Part shown: positions 1 to 5,646 of the stretch, piece after piece | How positions within the stretch are numbered: the first letter of the stretch is position 1 | Layout: each line of letters begins with the position of its first letter | Origin: Actinomycetota bacterium | GTDB taxonomy: Bacteria; Actinomycetota; AC-67 | Direction of reading: 5' to 3' | Assembly: GCA_005883175.1 (NCBI GenBank) | Contig: VAYV01000176.1 | Coordinates: forward strand, 1-6,528 | Length of the DNA: 6,528 bases | The notes under the pieces: model-generated | Databases searched by the model: none | Told to the model about the DNA's origin: nothing | The model's input: only the letters and a program-made list of their open reading frames with translations | Translations under genes and position numbers: made by a program

Positions 1-361
1 GGCGGATCAGCGGCCGGTCGCTGGCGGGCGGCACGCGCTCCCGCAGCCGCTCGATCCCCACGTTCAAGAAGATCGCGATGCCGGTATTGCGAAGCGTGAT
101 GCGGTTCGCGGGCTCCAGGACGACGCCGCCGCCACACGCGACGACCGCCGGGTCGTTCATGCTCGCCTTCACCAGCGTCGCGGCCTCCATCCCGCGGAAC
201 GCGGGCTCGCCCAGCTCCGCGAAGATCTCCCCCACCGACTTCCCGCGGTCCTGCTCGATCTCGGCGTCCAGGTCGATGAACGGCACCCCGAGCCGCGCCG
301 CGAGCTCCTTGCCGACGACCGACTTGCCGGCGCCCGGCATCCCGACGAGGTAGACGATCAC
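1..361 (-). CDS. aroK: Shikimate kinase, 3'-truncated by the window edge
   Basis: Shikimate kinase phosphorylates shikimate at the 3-hydroxyl with ATP, the fifth step of the chorismate pathway, in the cytoplasm. I translated 120 residues from a GTG at 361-359. They show a Walker A loop GMPGAGKS (residues 7-14), the shikimate/Mg-binding DLDAEIE stretch (about 31-37), an FRGME segment with the conserved Arg, the glycine-rich CGGGVV loop (about 78-83), and the start of the lid region with DRPLI near the cut. The GTG start fits because the next in-frame ATG lies inside the P-loop. The start overlaps the aroC stop by 4 bases (GTGA, 361-358), with GGAG about 8 bases upstream inside aroC, so translational coupling is likely. 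The usual family length is about 165-180 residues, so roughly the last third is missing only because the window ends. aroB is the expected next gene, but it is not visible. Confidence 0.95.
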   Translation of the reverse strand, partial: MIVYLVGMPGAGKSVVGKELAARLGVPFIDLDAEIEQDRGKSVGEIFAELGEPAFRGMEAATLVKASMNDPAVVACGGGVVLEPANRITLRNTGIAIFLNVGIERLRERVPPASDRPLIR

Positions 362-1509
362 GGCACGGTCTCCAGGTAGCGGGCGAGGTTGCCTCGGGTC
401 TCCGCCAGCGAATCGCCGCCGAACTTCTCGAGCATCCCGCGCGCAAGCACGAACGCGACCATCGCTTCCCCGACGACGCCCGCGGCCGGCACCGCGCAGA
501 CGTCGGACCGCTGCGTGATCGCTGGCGCTTGCTCCTTCGTTCGCACGTCGACGGTCGGAAGCGACCGCGCGAGAGAGGACAGGGGTTTCATGGCTGCTCG
601 AACGCGGATCACCTGTCCGGTCGAGATGCCGCCTTCGGTTCCGCCACTCCGGTCGGTCGGGCGCGTGTAGCCGTCGTGCCACTCGATCTCGTCGTGCGCC
701 TGGGACCCCGGCGCGTGCGCGACGTCGAAGCCGGGCCCGATCTCGACGCCCTTCATCGCTTGGATGCTCATCAATGCTTGCGCGAGCTGCGCGTCGAGGC
801 GGCGGTCCCACTGCACGTGTGATCCGACGCCGACCGGCACACCGAACGCGAGCACTTCGAACACGCCGCCGAGCGTGTCACCCTTGCGCCGCATCTCCTC
901 GATGAGCGCGATCATGCGCGCTTCGGCCGTTTGGTCGAGGCACCGCAACGGGGACGCGTCGATGCGGTCGAGGTCTTCGGGGCCGACCGCGACGTCGTCG
1001 GCCGCCTTGACGTTGCCGATCTCGATCACGTGCGAAAGGACGTGGATGCCGAGCGCCGCCAGGAACGACTTGCAGACGGTCCCGATCGCGACGCGCGCGG
1101 CCGTCTCGCGCGCGCTGGCTCGTTCGAGGATCGGTCGCGCTTCGTCGAACCCGAACTTCTGCATCCCGGCGAGGTCTGCGTGGCCGGGCCGCGGCCGGGT
1201 GAGAGCCGGATCCTCCGCAAGAGCGTCCTCTTCGCCGACGGCCATGATCTGTTGCCACTTCGGCCACTCGGTGTTGTGGACGACCAATGAGATCGGGGAG
1301 CCGATGGTCCGCCCGTGGCGGATGCCGCCGAGGATCTCCAGGCGGTCTTCCTCCAGCTTCATCCTGGTGCCGCGCCCGTAGCCGTGGCGCCGGCGTGTCA
1401 GCTCGGCGCGGATCTCCTTCTCGGAGACGGGAACGCCGGCCACCATCCCCTCGATGATGGCGGTGAGGGCCGGGCCGTGGGACTCACCCGCGGTCAAGAA
1501 TCGCAGCAT
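358..1509 (-). CDS. aroC: Chorismate synthase
   Basis: Chorismate synthase converts 5-enolpyruvylshikimate-3-phosphate to chorismate by trans-elimination of phosphate. It needs reduced FMN and acts as a cytoplasmic tetramer. The 383-residue protein is complete and of normal family length. Visible signatures are TAGESHG (residues 6-12), the Arg-rich RRRHGYGRG (39-47), TRPRPGHADLAG (104-115), ERASARETAARVA (129-141), RSGGTEGGISTGQ (287-299) and RSDVCAVPAAGVVGEAM (334-350). The conserved histidines (H11, H110) and arginines of the FMN/substrate site are present. The ATG start is fixed because AroC proteins begin MLRxxTAGESHG. There is no convincing Shine-Dalgarno sequence, but a TACCAT -10-like box lies 6 bases before the ATG, which suggests a leaderless mRNA. 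The gene follows a terminator, so it probably heads its own operon, with aroK coupled by a GTGA overlap. The sequence style, especially RSDVCAVPAAGVV and EKFGGDSLAET, is actinobacterial. Confidence 0.98.
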   Translation of the reverse strand: MLRFLTAGESHGPALTAIIEGMVAGVPVSEKEIRAELTRRRHGYGRGTRMKLEEDRLEILGGIRHGRTIGSPISLVVHNTEWPKWQQIMAVGEEDALAEDPALTRPRPGHADLAGMQKFGFDEARPILERASARETAARVAIGTVCKSFLAALGIHVLSHVIEIGNVKAADDVAVGPEDLDRIDASPLRCLDQTAEARMIALIEEMRRKGDTLGGVFEVLAFGVPVGVGSHVQWDRRLDAQLAQALMSIQAMKGVEIGPGFDVAHAPGSQAHDEIEWHDGYTRPTDRSGGTEGGISTGQVIRVRAAMKPLSSLARSLPTVDVRTKEQAPAITQRSDVCAVPAAGVVGEAMVAFVLARGMLEKFGGDSLAETRGNLARYLETVP

Positions 1510-1515
1510 GCGGGC

Positions 1516-1521
1516 ATGGTA
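1516..1521 (-). promoter_or_regulatory. Candidate leaderless -10 box for aroC-aroK
   Basis: Read on the minus strand, TACCAT (1521-1516) matches the actinobacterial -10 pattern TAnnnT. It is followed by six bases (GCCCGC) and then the aroC ATG at 1509, so the predicted transcription start falls on or next to the start codon. This geometry is typical of leaderless genes and agrees with the lack of a Shine-Dalgarno sequence. No good -35 hexamer is visible. The match is short, so the call is tentative. Confidence 0.5.
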
Positions 1522-1551
1522 TCGCGCCGGAACGAGGCTCCCGGGGAGTTT

Positions 1552-1583
1552 AGGAAAGGGAAAGGGCGCCCGAAGGCGCCCTT
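1552..1583 (-). terminator. Intrinsic terminator with UUCG tetraloop after the pil operon
   Basis: On the minus strand, AAGGGCGCC (1583-1575), a TTCG loop (1574-1571) and GGCGCCCTT (1570-1562) form a perfect 9-bp stem closed as C(UUCG)G, an exceptionally stable tetraloop. A pyrimidine-rich tail (TCCCTTTCC) follows. It sits 66 bases after the PilP-like stop and 53 bases before the aroC start, so it should separate the pil and aro transcripts. The tail is not a pure U run, so termination could be partial. Confidence 0.8.
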
Positions 1584-1648
1584 CCTCGGGGCTTGCTCAT
1601 GGCCCCTACCGCCGCTGCTCCCCCTGCGGAACACGGCGGATCCTGTGG

Positions 1649-2128
1649 CTACTTGTTCACTTGCTGGCCTTTGCACAGGGAGAAGCGCTCATCACCGAAA
1701 ACGAACGTCCCGCAGGAAGATGAAAGTTCGATCACGCGGAAATTGTCGGCGAAGGTCTGCCCCTCGGAGACGTTGTAGTCCTTGCCGTTGACGTCGACGG
1801 TAGCGACGAGCTTCCCGCTCTGTTTGCGGATGTCGACGAGCGTCACCGTCACTGCCGAGCTCGTGTTGCCGCCGCCGTTCACGCCGGTGCCTTCGAACGC
1901 CTGGCCCGTCTCCGGCGGAGCCGTCGATGTGACCGTCGGGGTCGGCGATGTCCGGACGACCGGGGGCGAGTTCACTCCTTCGATGGTGCCCCCGCCTCCC
2001 CCGCTCAGAAGGAGGAACAAGACAGCGAGGACGACCAGCCCGATGAGCACCGCCGCAAGGGTGCGGTCCCGCCGTCCCATGTTGCGGATGCGCACGATCA
2101 GCGTGGAGGACTTAGCCGGCTCGCTCAT
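1649..2128 (-). CDS. PilP-like / GspC-like bitopic membrane protein of the type IV pilus operon
   Basis: This 159-residue protein occupies the pilP position, directly after pilO with a 4-base ATGA overlap. It has a basic cytoplasmic N-terminus (1-23), one membrane helix (about 24-42), a GGGGG and Pro/Thr/Ser-rich linker (43-90), and a compact C-terminal domain (about 93-157) rich in predicted beta strands. That domain includes the stretch VDVNGKDYNVSEGQTF (111-126) and two cysteines (C139, C152) that could form an extracytoplasmic disulfide. The anchor-linker-small-beta-domain order resembles PilP and the homology region of GspC. However, PilP is normally a lipoprotein, and no lipobox cysteine is present here. 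PilP homology is inferred from position and architecture, since I recognise no decisive motif. A role in stabilising PilN/PilO is plausible. It is the last gene before the terminator, and a G7 run precedes its start. Confidence 0.7.
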   Translation of the reverse strand: MSEPAKSSTLIVRIRNMGRRDRTLAAVLIGLVVLAVLFLLLSGGGGGTIEGVNSPPVVRTSPTPTVTSTAPPETGQAFEGTGVNGGGNTSSAVTVTLVDIRKQSGKLVATVDVNGKDYNVSEGQTFADNFRVIELSSSCGTFVFGDERFSLCKGQQVNK

Positions 2129-2754
2129 GGCCCCCCCGTGGTCGAAGGAGAAGGAGACGCGGACGCGGACGCGGCCGGAACGCTAACGGCGCCGCGCGCA
2201 TTCGCATTCGGTTGGGCCACGAACATTGTGAGGGAGATCGTCGAGGAGAGGACGAGCTCGCTGCTGAACGGCGACGGTATCGGCGAGAGCGAGATCGCGC
2301 GCACCTCGACCGCGCGTTGAAGGTTCTCGAGTCGCGCAAGGAAATCTTCGATGCGGAAAAACCCGGCTTGCGCCGTCAGCGTGACCGCGATCGCTTGGAC
2401 GCCGGACGCGTTGTTAACGTCGGCCGGCGGGCTCGGCGCGATCGACTGCAGGTCCACGGTAGAGGCCGTCGCGGCATTCTGAACCTGCTGGATGAACCCC
2501 GGGAGGTCGGGCGTCGCGGGCACGTACTGCGACAGCGCCGCCAGCTTCGCCATGGTCTCCGGCGCATTCTTCTTGACGTCTCTTAGGTGGGCCAGCTGGG
2601 TGTTCAGCGTGTCCTCTTCGGCGCGAGCCGTTTGAACGTCGCTCCGGATCTTCGAGATCTCGTTGAGCTTCGGCTTCAACAGGACGAAGAAGAACAGCGC
2701 CGTCACAACGACGGCGGCGACGGCCGCGACGATGACCTGACGCCGCGTGTTCAT
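2125..2754 (-). CDS. pilO: Type IV pilus inner-membrane alignment protein PilO
   Basis: PilO is a bitopic inner-membrane protein that pairs with PilN and forms part of the frame linking the cytoplasmic motor to the pilus. The 209-residue protein has a short basic N-terminus, a membrane helix at about residues 7-26, a heptad-like coiled-coil segment (about 28-75), and a C-terminal ferredoxin-like domain (about 80-180). The family-like stretch YVPATPDLPGFIQQVQNAA (77-95) is visible, as is FFRIEDFLARLENLQRAV (132-149). The last 25 or so residues (about 185-209) are an Ala/Ser/Pro-rich tail with no obvious fold. GGAG lies 8 bases before the ATG at 2754. That ATG overlaps the pilN stop by 4 bases, and the pilO stop overlaps the next start in the same way, so translation of the set is probably coupled. 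Confidence 0.9.
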   Translation of the reverse strand: MNTRRQVIVAAVAAVVVTALFFFVLLKPKLNEISKIRSDVQTARAEEDTLNTQLAHLRDVKKNAPETMAKLAALSQYVPATPDLPGFIQQVQNAATASTVDLQSIAPSPPADVNNASGVQAIAVTLTAQAGFFRIEDFLARLENLQRAVEVRAISLSPIPSPFSSELVLSSTISLTMFVAQPNANARGAVSVPAASASASPSPSTTGGP

Positions 2755-3386
2755 GGCTGTCGCTCCGCCCCCGGCTGGTTGCGACGGAGGGCTTGATCGG
2801 AGATCTGGACGCTCGAGTTAAACTCGACGACGTTCGTCGCGCCGATGACGCTCTTGCTGGACAGCGAGAGGTACGTGTTCGTGAATGCGTCGACGCCGGC
2901 GAGCCGCGTGAGCCATTTCGCCACATCGAGATGCGAGAACGTGGTTCCGGTCAGCTGGATGGTGCCGAGAGGAGTCGCACTGGTTGCACCGGGGCCCGAC
3001 TGCGTCCCGGCCGCCGTCACCGTTGCGGTGAAGTTCGTGAGCCAGGTGTCGCTGGGGATGACGAGGCTCACGTCCGCAAGGATCACGCTCCAGCGAACCT
3101 CGTCTTCCGTGAGGTTGTTTAGGAGCGTCGTCTTTCCCTGCAGCTGTGTTTCGAGTTGCTGGAACTGTGAAAGCTGTGCCACCTGACTCTGCAGCGAAGC
3201 GTTCGTCGCCTGTTGCGTCTCCAGGGCGTGCTTCTGACCGTTGAGGCGGACGAACTCGGCCGCGTAGACGAGCCCGAGGAGGACGAGGAGGGCGACGCCG
3301 GCGGCCACGATGGTCGTCGTGATCTGCCGCGCGCGCCTGCGCTCCTCGCGCTCGGGCGGCAGCAGGTTGATGCGCCGGGTGGTCAT
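2751..3386 (-). CDS. pilN: Type IV pilus inner-membrane alignment protein PilN
   Basis: PilN anchors the actin-like protein PilM to the membrane and dimerises with PilO. The 211-residue sequence opens with RRINLLPPERE (residues 4-14). This is the conserved INLLP-type cytoplasmic tail that known PilN proteins insert into a groove of PilM. A basic stretch follows, then a membrane helix at about 22-45 and a Gln-rich coiled coil (about 46-95). The C-terminal extracytoplasmic domain is probably ferredoxin-like and includes EVRWSVILADVSLVIP (96-111) and LTGTTFSHLDVAKWLTRLA (145-163). Length and architecture are normal for the family. The ATG at 3386 overlaps the pilM stop by 4 bases, with GGAG 5 bases upstream. 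The direct overlap with pilM supports a shared complex. Confidence 0.92.
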   Translation of the reverse strand: MTTRRINLLPPEREERRRARQITTTIVAAGVALLVLLGLVYAAEFVRLNGQKHALETQQATNASLQSQVAQLSQFQQLETQLQGKTTLLNNLTEDEVRWSVILADVSLVIPSDTWLTNFTATVTAAGTQSGPGATSATPLGTIQLTGTTFSHLDVAKWLTRLAGVDAFTNTYLSLSSKSVIGATNVVEFNSSVQISDQALRRNQPGAERQP

Positions 3387-4441
3387 TCCGGCTCCAGGGC
3401 CAGTCCGACGACGGTCGCTGCGACGCGCGACGCTTCCGCAAGCTGCTCGTCGGTGAGTCGGATGTCGTCGGAGATCTTTACCCGCGAGAAGGACTGTCCT
3501 TCCTCGACGGGGAGGCGCAGCGCCGTCGCGAGCCGCTCGGCGAGGCGGGGAAGCCGGCTCCCGCCCCCGATCACGAGCACGCGCGCGATCTTCGCTTGGT
3601 CCGGGCTCGACTGATAGAAGTCGATCGACCGGCGCACGTCGTCTATGAAGGCGCGCGCGCGCTGCTCGATGACCGTTGCCACGCCGGCTTCGACCGAGGC
3701 GCCTTCCGGCTGCAAGCCGACAACGCGCTTCTGCGCCTCCGCGTCGTCTACCGAAACGCGCAGCTCCGCAACGAGCGCATTGGTGATGTCGTTCCCACCG
3801 GACGGCAAGATGCGTACGAAACGGGGCGTGCCGTCCTCGTGCACGACAACGTTGGTGACGCCGGCGCCGATATCGATGATGGCTTCGGCGGAGCGTTCGT
3901 TCAGTATCGACGGAATCGGCTCGACGAGCGCACGCATCGCGGCGAGGGGCGCGAGATCGACGACGACGGGCTCGAGGCCTGCGCGATCGAGCACAGCCAT
4001 GACATTGGCAACCATGTCTTTCTGGGCGGCAACGGCGAGGACCCGCAGCATCGGCGCATGCTCTTCGCCTTCGAACTCGTCCAGCACCATGAAGTCGAGC
4101 AGCGCGTCGTCCATCGAGATCGGGATGTAATCCTGGACCTGATACCGGAGCGCGCTCGCAAGCTCTGCCTCGTCCATCTTCGGGACGTCCACCTGGCGAA
4201 CGACGACGCTCTGGTTGGCGACCCCGACGGCGACCCGCTTGCCTTTGAACTCTCCCTGCTTCCAGAGGTCTCGGATCACCGCCGCGACCGCCTCGGTGTC
4301 GGTGATCTCTCCGCCCACGACCGAGCCCGCCGGAAGCGACAGCTGCGCGAACCGGATGAGGACGCCCGTATCCGCGCCGCGGATCTCTGCAGCGCGAACG
4401 GCGCTGGTGCCGATATCGAGACCGATGGTTGTCTTTGCCAC
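3383..4441 (-). CDS. pilM: Type IV pilus assembly ATPase-like protein PilM (actin fold)
   Basis: PilM is a cytoplasmic actin/FtsA-like protein that binds ATP and the N-terminal tail of PilN, connecting the assembly motors to the membrane subcomplex. The 352-residue protein has normal length. Visible actin-fold motifs are phosphate-1 GLDIGTSAVRAAEI (residues 7-20), phosphate-2 IIDIGAGVTNVVV (188-200) and the adenosine motif VLVIGGGSRLPRLAERLA (288-305). The family stretch ALRYQVQDYIPISMDDALLDF (residues 97-117) is also present. The start is GTG at 4441-4439, with a weak GCGAG Shine-Dalgarno 8 bases upstream. It begins 13 bases after the stop of the helix-turn-helix gene, so the two are probably cotranscribed. 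The pilM stop overlaps the pilN start (ATGA). A long open frame on the opposite strand here is a GC-rich shadow. Confidence 0.95.
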   Translation of the reverse strand: MAKTTIGLDIGTSAVRAAEIRGADTGVLIRFAQLSLPAGSVVGGEITDTEAVAAVIRDLWKQGEFKGKRVAVGVANQSVVVRQVDVPKMDEAELASALRYQVQDYIPISMDDALLDFMVLDEFEGEEHAPMLRVLAVAAQKDMVANVMAVLDRAGLEPVVVDLAPLAAMRALVEPIPSILNERSAEAIIDIGAGVTNVVVHEDGTPRFVRILPSGGNDITNALVAELRVSVDDAEAQKRVVGLQPEGASVEAGVATVIEQRARAFIDDVRRSIDFYQSSPDQAKIARVLVIGGGSRLPRLAERLATALRLPVEEGQSFSRVKISDDIRLTDEQLAEASRVAATVVGLALEPE

Positions 4442-4454
4442 CGTGAAGGCTCGC

Positions 4455-4661
4455 TCAGATGTTCGTCACGCGGACCGCTCTATCCGAGAGGTAGTTGTCG
4501 ACGTCGCTCTCGCGGATGCGATAGTTCTTGCCAACCCTGATCGCGGCGAGGTTGCCGCTCTTGATCAGCCGGTACACGGTCATGTTGGACACGCGCATCA
4601 ACGCGGCGACTTCCATGACCGTGAGCAGGCGGTCCCCGACGTACGGGGTCTTTCTCGCCAT
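4455..4661 (-). CDS. Excisionase/MerR-type helix-turn-helix DNA-binding protein, putative pil operon regulator
   Basis: This 68-residue protein consists of little more than one winged helix-turn-helix domain of the excisionase (HTH_17) type. Helices lie at about 14-22 (TVMEVAALM) and 26-35 (NMTVYRLIKS), the wing at about 39-49 (AAIRVGKNYRI), and a closing helix ESDVDNYLSD at 51-60. The same architecture occurs in small actinobacterial proteins such as BldC and M. tuberculosis Rv0500A, which act as transcription factors rather than as phage excisionases. No phage or integrase gene is nearby, so I infer a chromosomal regulator. The ATG at 4661 is the only sensible start because an in-frame TGA lies three codons upstream. 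A G-rich Shine-Dalgarno (AGGGGGAG, 4680-4673) precedes it at rather long spacing. It heads pilMNO, 13 bases before pilM, and has repeat-rich DNA upstream, so autoregulation is plausible. Confidence 0.88.
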   Translation of the reverse strand: MARKTPYVGDRLLTVMEVAALMRVSNMTVYRLIKSGNLAAIRVGKNYRIRESDVDNYLSDRAVRVTNI

Positions 4662-4682
4662 GGCTCTTCACGCTCCCCCTGC

Positions 4683-4698
4683 TCGCCGTCACCGGCGA
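4683..4698 (-). other. Small RNA hairpin with GUGA tetraloop next to the ribosome binding site
   Basis: On the minus strand, TCGCCG-GTGA-CGGCGA forms a perfect 6-bp stem capped by a GNRA-type loop. It ends two bases before the AGGGGGAG Shine-Dalgarno of the helix-turn-helix gene. It lacks a U tract, so it is not a terminator. It might affect ribosome access or RNA stability. It is short enough to be chance in GC-rich DNA. Confidence 0.35.
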
Positions 4699-4701
4699 TC
4701 C

Positions 4702-4743
4702 TCACCCGACCGGCTCCTGCACCAGCTTGAACATCTTCAACAT
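4702..4743 (-). CDS. Possible 13-codon leader ORF upstream of the helix-turn-helix gene
   Basis: A minus-strand ATG at 4743 opens a 13-codon frame, MLKMFKLVQEPVG, ending in TGA at 4704-4702, which is 40 bases before the next gene. It would start about 13 bases after the transcription start predicted from the promoter candidate at 4763-4791, so it would be the first frame met by ribosomes. No clear Shine-Dalgarno precedes it. It contains no run of one amino acid that would suggest classical attenuation. The Met-Leu-Lys opening recalls the hydrophilic leaders of prepilins, but no FTLIEL-type segment follows in any frame. It may be a translated leader or a chance frame. Confidence 0.2.
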   Translation of the reverse strand: MLKMFKLVQEPVG

Positions 4744-4761
4744 GAGCAACAATGGCAGCCG

Positions 4762-4777
4762 CAGTTAACTCCAGTTA
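4762..4777 (-). repeat. Tandem TAACTG half-sites, possible operator
   Basis: On the minus strand, TAACTG occurs twice (4777-4772 and 4767-4762) with 4 bases between, giving a 10-base repeat, about one helical turn. The second copy overlaps the proposed -10 hexamer and the first lies in the promoter spacer. BldC-type proteins are known to bind directly repeated sites head to tail, so this is a reasonable operator candidate for the neighbouring regulator. That link is inference. Confidence 0.35.
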
Positions 4778-4791
4778 CATCTTCATGTCAA
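4763..4791 (-). promoter_or_regulatory. Sigma-70-type promoter candidate for the HTH-pilMNO operon
   Basis: On the minus strand, a perfect TTGACA -35 (4791-4786) is followed after exactly 17 bases by TTAACT (4768-4763), a partial -10 match. The predicted start is near 4756, giving a leader of about 95 bases before the helix-turn-helix gene. The surrounding stretch is clearly less GC-rich than the coding regions. The -10 box is imperfect, so confidence is moderate. Confidence 0.55.
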
Positions 4792-4872
4792 TAGCTGGAT
4801 ACAGCATCAGTAGACATCGGCTCGGACGGCCGCTTCCTGAAGGGAGAAACGCGTTATCGCAGGTACATCGGC

Positions 4873-5646
4873 TTACTGGTGGAGCCAAGCGTGGACAATG
4901 GGCCCGCCGAAGAGGATCGACACGATGGTCCCCAGCGCCAGGTAGGGCCCGAACGGGACCTCGCTCTTCATCCCCGCGCGGCGCGCGGCGATCAAGCCGA
5001 TCCCTCCGACGGCGCCGGCCAGGAACGAGATGAAGAAACCGACGAGCAGCCTGCCCCAGCCTTGGTACGTGAGCCCGAGGCCGAGAACCGCGGACAGCTT
5101 TACGTCTCCCATGCCCATCCCACGCGGCGAGATGAGGGCCAGCACGAAGAAGAAGCCGAAGGCGACGGCGGCACCAAAGAGCGCACGCACCCATGCGCCG
5201 ACGCCCGGACCGAGAGCGGCCGCGACCCCGAGCAGCGCTACACCCGCGATGAACGCCGGGACGACGATGCGATTGGGGAGCAACTTGTGCTCCAGGTCGA
5301 TGAACGACAGCACGACAAGCACCCACAACAGCGGGAGGTACGCCACCAGGTCGGTCGCCGGGCGTATCCGCCACGCGGCGAGGCCGAACAGGACCGCCGT
5401 CAGGATCTCGATCGCCGGGTACCGGGGCGAGATGCGCGCGCCGCAGTTCCTGCATCGCCCCCGAAGGAGCAGCCAGGACAACACCGGGATGTTGTCGCGC
5501 GCGCGCAACGCGACCCCGCACGATGGGCAGCGTGACGCCGGGCGCACCACCGACTGCTTCAGCGGAACGCGGTGAACCACCACGTTCGCGAAACTACCGA
5601 ATACCAGGCCCATCAAAGAGGCCAGGGTTATGCCGGCTGCGAGCAC
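4873..5646 (-). CDS. pilD: Prepilin peptidase / N-methyltransferase (A24 family)
   Basis: PilD is a polytopic membrane aspartic protease that cleaves the short leader of type IV prepilins and N-methylates the new N-terminal residue. The 257-residue protein shows the N-terminal methyltransferase domain, opening LMGLVFGSFANVVVHRVP (residues 11-28), with two CxxC pairs (C40/C43 and C65/C68) that would bind zinc. The protease domain has catalytic aspartates D117 (SFIDLEHKLLPN) and D181 (GMGMGDVKL), plus the conserved PFGPYLALG (231-239). About seven or eight hydrophobic segments are visible. The start is GTG at 5646-5644, preceded by GGAGGA at unusually short spacing (3-4 bases). The ATG at residue 12 would remove much of the first membrane helix, so GTG is preferred. 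It follows the upstream gene by 53 bases. No terminator is obvious after its stop. Confidence 0.96.
   Translation of the reverse strand: MLAAGITLASLMGLVFGSFANVVVHRVPLKQSVVRPASRCPSCGVALRARDNIPVLSWLLLRGRCRNCGARISPRYPAIEILTAVLFGLAAWRIRPATDLVAYLPLLWVLVVLSFIDLEHKLLPNRIVVPAFIAGVALLGVAAALGPGVGAWVRALFGAAVAFGFFFVLALISPRGMGMGDVKLSAVLGLGLTYQGWGRLLVGFFISFLAGAVGGIGLIAARRAGMKSEVPFGPYLALGTIVSILFGGPIVHAWLHQ

Noticed and set aside
764..1381. 205-codon plus-strand open frame opposite aroC
   Set aside because: It lies wholly antisense to chorismate synthase, is low-complexity Arg/Ser-rich and has no domain, so it is a shadow frame.
1550..1600. 16-codon minus-strand ORF (MSKPRGRAPSGALSLS) between the PilP-like gene and aroC
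   Set aside because: Most of it is the terminator stem-loop itself. The start context is interesting as a repeat and is reported separately, but there is no support for a coding role.
3596..4540. 314-codon open frame on the plus strand opposite pilM and the helix-turn-helix gene
   Set aside because: It is antisense to well-supported genes, its translation is rich in Arg/Asp/His with no recognisable domain, and it fits the mirror frame that arises in GC-rich codon usage.
4455..4661. Excisionase of an integrated phage or mobile element
   Set aside because: No integrase, att-like repeats or phage genes are present. The gene is tightly linked to pilM, and this fold is common among chromosomal actinobacterial regulators.
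4662..4760. Riboswitch (for example cyclic-di-GMP type) in the pil operon leader
   Set aside because: None of the conserved core strings of the GEMM or cobalamin classes could be found by eye. Only one short hairpin is present.
4775..5521. 248-codon minus-strand frame overlapping pilD
   Set aside because: It shares the strand with pilD in another frame, and its translation is an Arg/Pro-rich shadow, while pilD has all catalytic motifs.
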